In this document: piece after piece, positions 62,878 to 64,000 of the stretch
How the letters are laid out: the number at the start of each line of letters is the position of its first letter
Numbering within the stretch: the stretch's first letter is position 1
DNA from: a bacterium
GTDB lineage: Bacteria; Actinomycetota; Acidimicrobiia; Spongiisociales; Spongiisociaceae
Reading direction: 5' to 3'
Assembly (NCBI GenBank): GCA_028820935.1
Contig: JAPPHZ010000009.1
Span: 178,923-242,922, forward strand
DNA length: 64,000 bases
Program-made: the position numbers and the translations under genes
Notes under the pieces: generated by a model
The model's database searches: none
What the model was told of the DNA's origin: nothing
The model's input: the letters and a program-made list of their open reading frames with translations, nothing else

Positions 62878-63866
62878 GAGCCGGAGTCGCCGTTGCTCAA
62901 GCGGTCCAATGCCCGCGCCAGCCGGTCCAGACCCGGGCTGTCGGGCACAGCCACCCGAACGTGGCCGCGCATGCCGAAGCCGGCGCAGTCGCGCACGACG
63001 ATCCCCTCGGGAGCCAGGCGCTCACGGAGGCCCGGAGCCCGCACCAGCACCCACGGCGCGTCGGCCGCGACCACATCCCAGCCCCGGCGAGCGAACACGT
63101 CGGCCAGCGCGGCGCGGGCCGAAGCGACCTCCCGGGCCCATCGCGGCAAGTCGGCCGACTCCAGCAACTCCGCCAGCACGGCCACGCCCAGGGAACCCAC
63201 CGCCCACTCCGGCACATGGCGGGCGAAGCGCTCCACATCGTCGGCGATCACATACCCGAGGCGCAGACCGGGGCAGGCGAACAGCTTCGTCAACGAACCG
63301 ACAACCACGCCGTCGCGCCCCGCCGACCAGCGTCCTGCGGCCAGCGGATAGAAGGCCTCGTCCCAGACGTCGGCCGTCTCGCTGGCTGCGGCCAGCACGC
63401 CGCTCGGGTTGTGGGGGTCGCTGCGCCACACAGGGCCGTCGGCACCCCTCGGGTGCAGGCCGAACTCCGGCTCGGAGCGCACCCGGCCGCCGATCTCGCC
63501 AGCCACGGCCGCTACCGCCGCCGCGCCGCCGTTGGTCAGCACCAGCCGCTCGGGTTGAACCCCTATCGCATCGGCCAGAAGACGGGTAGCGGCCGAGGGA
63601 TCGGGGTATCTGCGCAGGGCATCGAGGTGCCGGCGGGCGACCGCGGCCACCTCGGGCGCGAACGGGTTGAGGTTCTGCGACAGGTCGAGGATCGACCCCG
63701 GATCGACACCCAGCGCCTCAGCCACACGAGGACCGTCGCCACCGTGCGGACCCGGCGGCGGGACCGAGCGCGACCCGTCCCAGGCTCGACGAGCCGGGAC
63801 GGCGGGCCCCGCCCGGTCGGACAGCCGTGCCGGTGCTGCATCCACGGGCGCCGATCGTACTGCCAC
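62874..63866 (-). CDS. Threonine-phosphate decarboxylase-like aminotransferase (cobalamin pathway)
   Basis: About 330 residues of the histidinol-phosphate aminotransferase fold, whose CobD/CobC branch makes aminopropanol phosphate for B12. The Schiff-base Lys is in GSLTKLFACPGLRLGY, and the N-terminal part (LDLSQNLNPFAPEVA, ALRRYPDPSA) is typical. The GTG at 63866 is only a provisional start: the frame remains open to the window edge, and the first 44 residues before the HGGDG segment are unlike the family, so this may be the C-terminal half of a fused protein. Confidence 0.78.
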   Translation of the reverse strand: MAVRSAPVDAAPARLSDRAGPAVPARRAWDGSRSVPPPGPHGGDGPRVAEALGVDPGSILDLSQNLNPFAPEVAAVARRHLDALRRYPDPSAATRLLADAIGVQPERLVLTNGGAAAVAAVAGEIGGRVRSEPEFGLHPRGADGPVWRSDPHNPSGVLAAASETADVWDEAFYPLAAGRWSAGRDGVVVGSLTKLFACPGLRLGYVIADDVERFARHVPEWAVGSLGVAVLAELLESADLPRWAREVASARAALADVFARRGWDVVAADAPWVLVRAPGLRERLAPEGIVVRDCAGFGMRGHVRVAVPDSPGLDRLARALDRLSNGDSGS

Positions 63867-64000
63867 CGAGTCGGCTGCTCCGTTGGAACGAACCGGGGCC
63901 GCCCAGAGGCCGAGCGGGCAGGCGGCACCAGTACCGGGCTTCGCGGAGACGCTGAGCGAGGCCGTGGCCCGAGCGGCCCGTGAGCGCAGCGAACAAGAGC

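Noticed and set aside
63867..64000. A cobalamin riboswitch before the corrinoid genes
   Set aside because: A GAAGCCCGG-type stretch on the minus strand vaguely resembles the 3' part of the B12 element, but the conserved core boxes are absent and the frame is open as coding sequence.

Overview
The window is very GC-rich (clearly above 60%), uses GTG and TTG starts freely and has many 4-bp stop/start overlaps. It carries nucS, a group II truncated haemoglobin, ClpB, RbsC-type sugar permeases and DUF6282 and acetamidase families. Together these point to an actinobacterium; the combination reminds me of Acidimicrobiia, such as marine or host-associated lineages, but that finer placement is an inference. 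I see no rRNA, tRNA, CRISPR array, prophage or intact insertion sequence.

Layout. 1-7118 (minus strand): one operon behind a Fur/Zur-type 7-1-7 operator. It encodes a His/Asp/Glu-rich metal-binding lipoprotein, two FecCD permeases and a FecE-type ATPase, then a serine/threonine dehydratase-like PLP enzyme, a SelA-like PLP enzyme and an acetamidase/formamidase that runs off the left edge. 7385-14728: a carbohydrate or small-molecule catabolic set (xylose-isomerase-like TIM barrel, two paralogous Gfo/Idh/MocA oxidoreductases, L-rhamnose mutarotase, a diaminopentanoate-dehydrogenase-like protein, a VOC protein and a large metallophosphoesterase). 14749-15448: an AbrB/VapC toxin-antitoxin pair. 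15500-20159: a ribose-type ABC importer with an SDR dehydrogenase. Its binding protein contains an apparently identical in-frame tandem duplication. 20291-25418: accessory genes, including a DUF4143 ATPase flanked by an intact and a broken copy of a DUF6282 gene, and a truncated haemoglobin.

25524-29718: two SLC13/RCK transporters. 29919-40574: two paralogous fucose/arabinose-isomerase-like genes, dienelactone hydrolase, a drug/lipid-type ABC exporter, a tiny apparently leaderless membrane protein, an unknown CxxC protein, a zinc alcohol dehydrogenase, a phosphotriesterase-like hydrolase and the C-terminal half of an SDR gene. 40685-42836: divergent NAD salvage genes (nicotinamidase, nicotinate phosphoribosyltransferase). 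43310-56549: housekeeping and envelope genes (membrane-anchored Mur ligase, clpB, endonuclease IV, SLH protein, pyrE-like, M20 peptidase, trmL, nucS). 56859-60211: a MacB/FtsX-type ABC system. 61275-64000: corrinoid salvage (cbiB, cbiZ, threonine-phosphate-decarboxylase-like aminotransferase).

Intergenic DNA is unusually structured. There are two copies of a roughly 190-nt repeat with a promoter-like end (candidate small RNA or non-autonomous element), a two-copy element with 13-bp terminal inverted repeats, a 98-bp hairpin element with a solo half elsewhere, 23-bp iterons before the DUF4143 gene, and a 13-15 bp motif found at three promoter-proximal sites.
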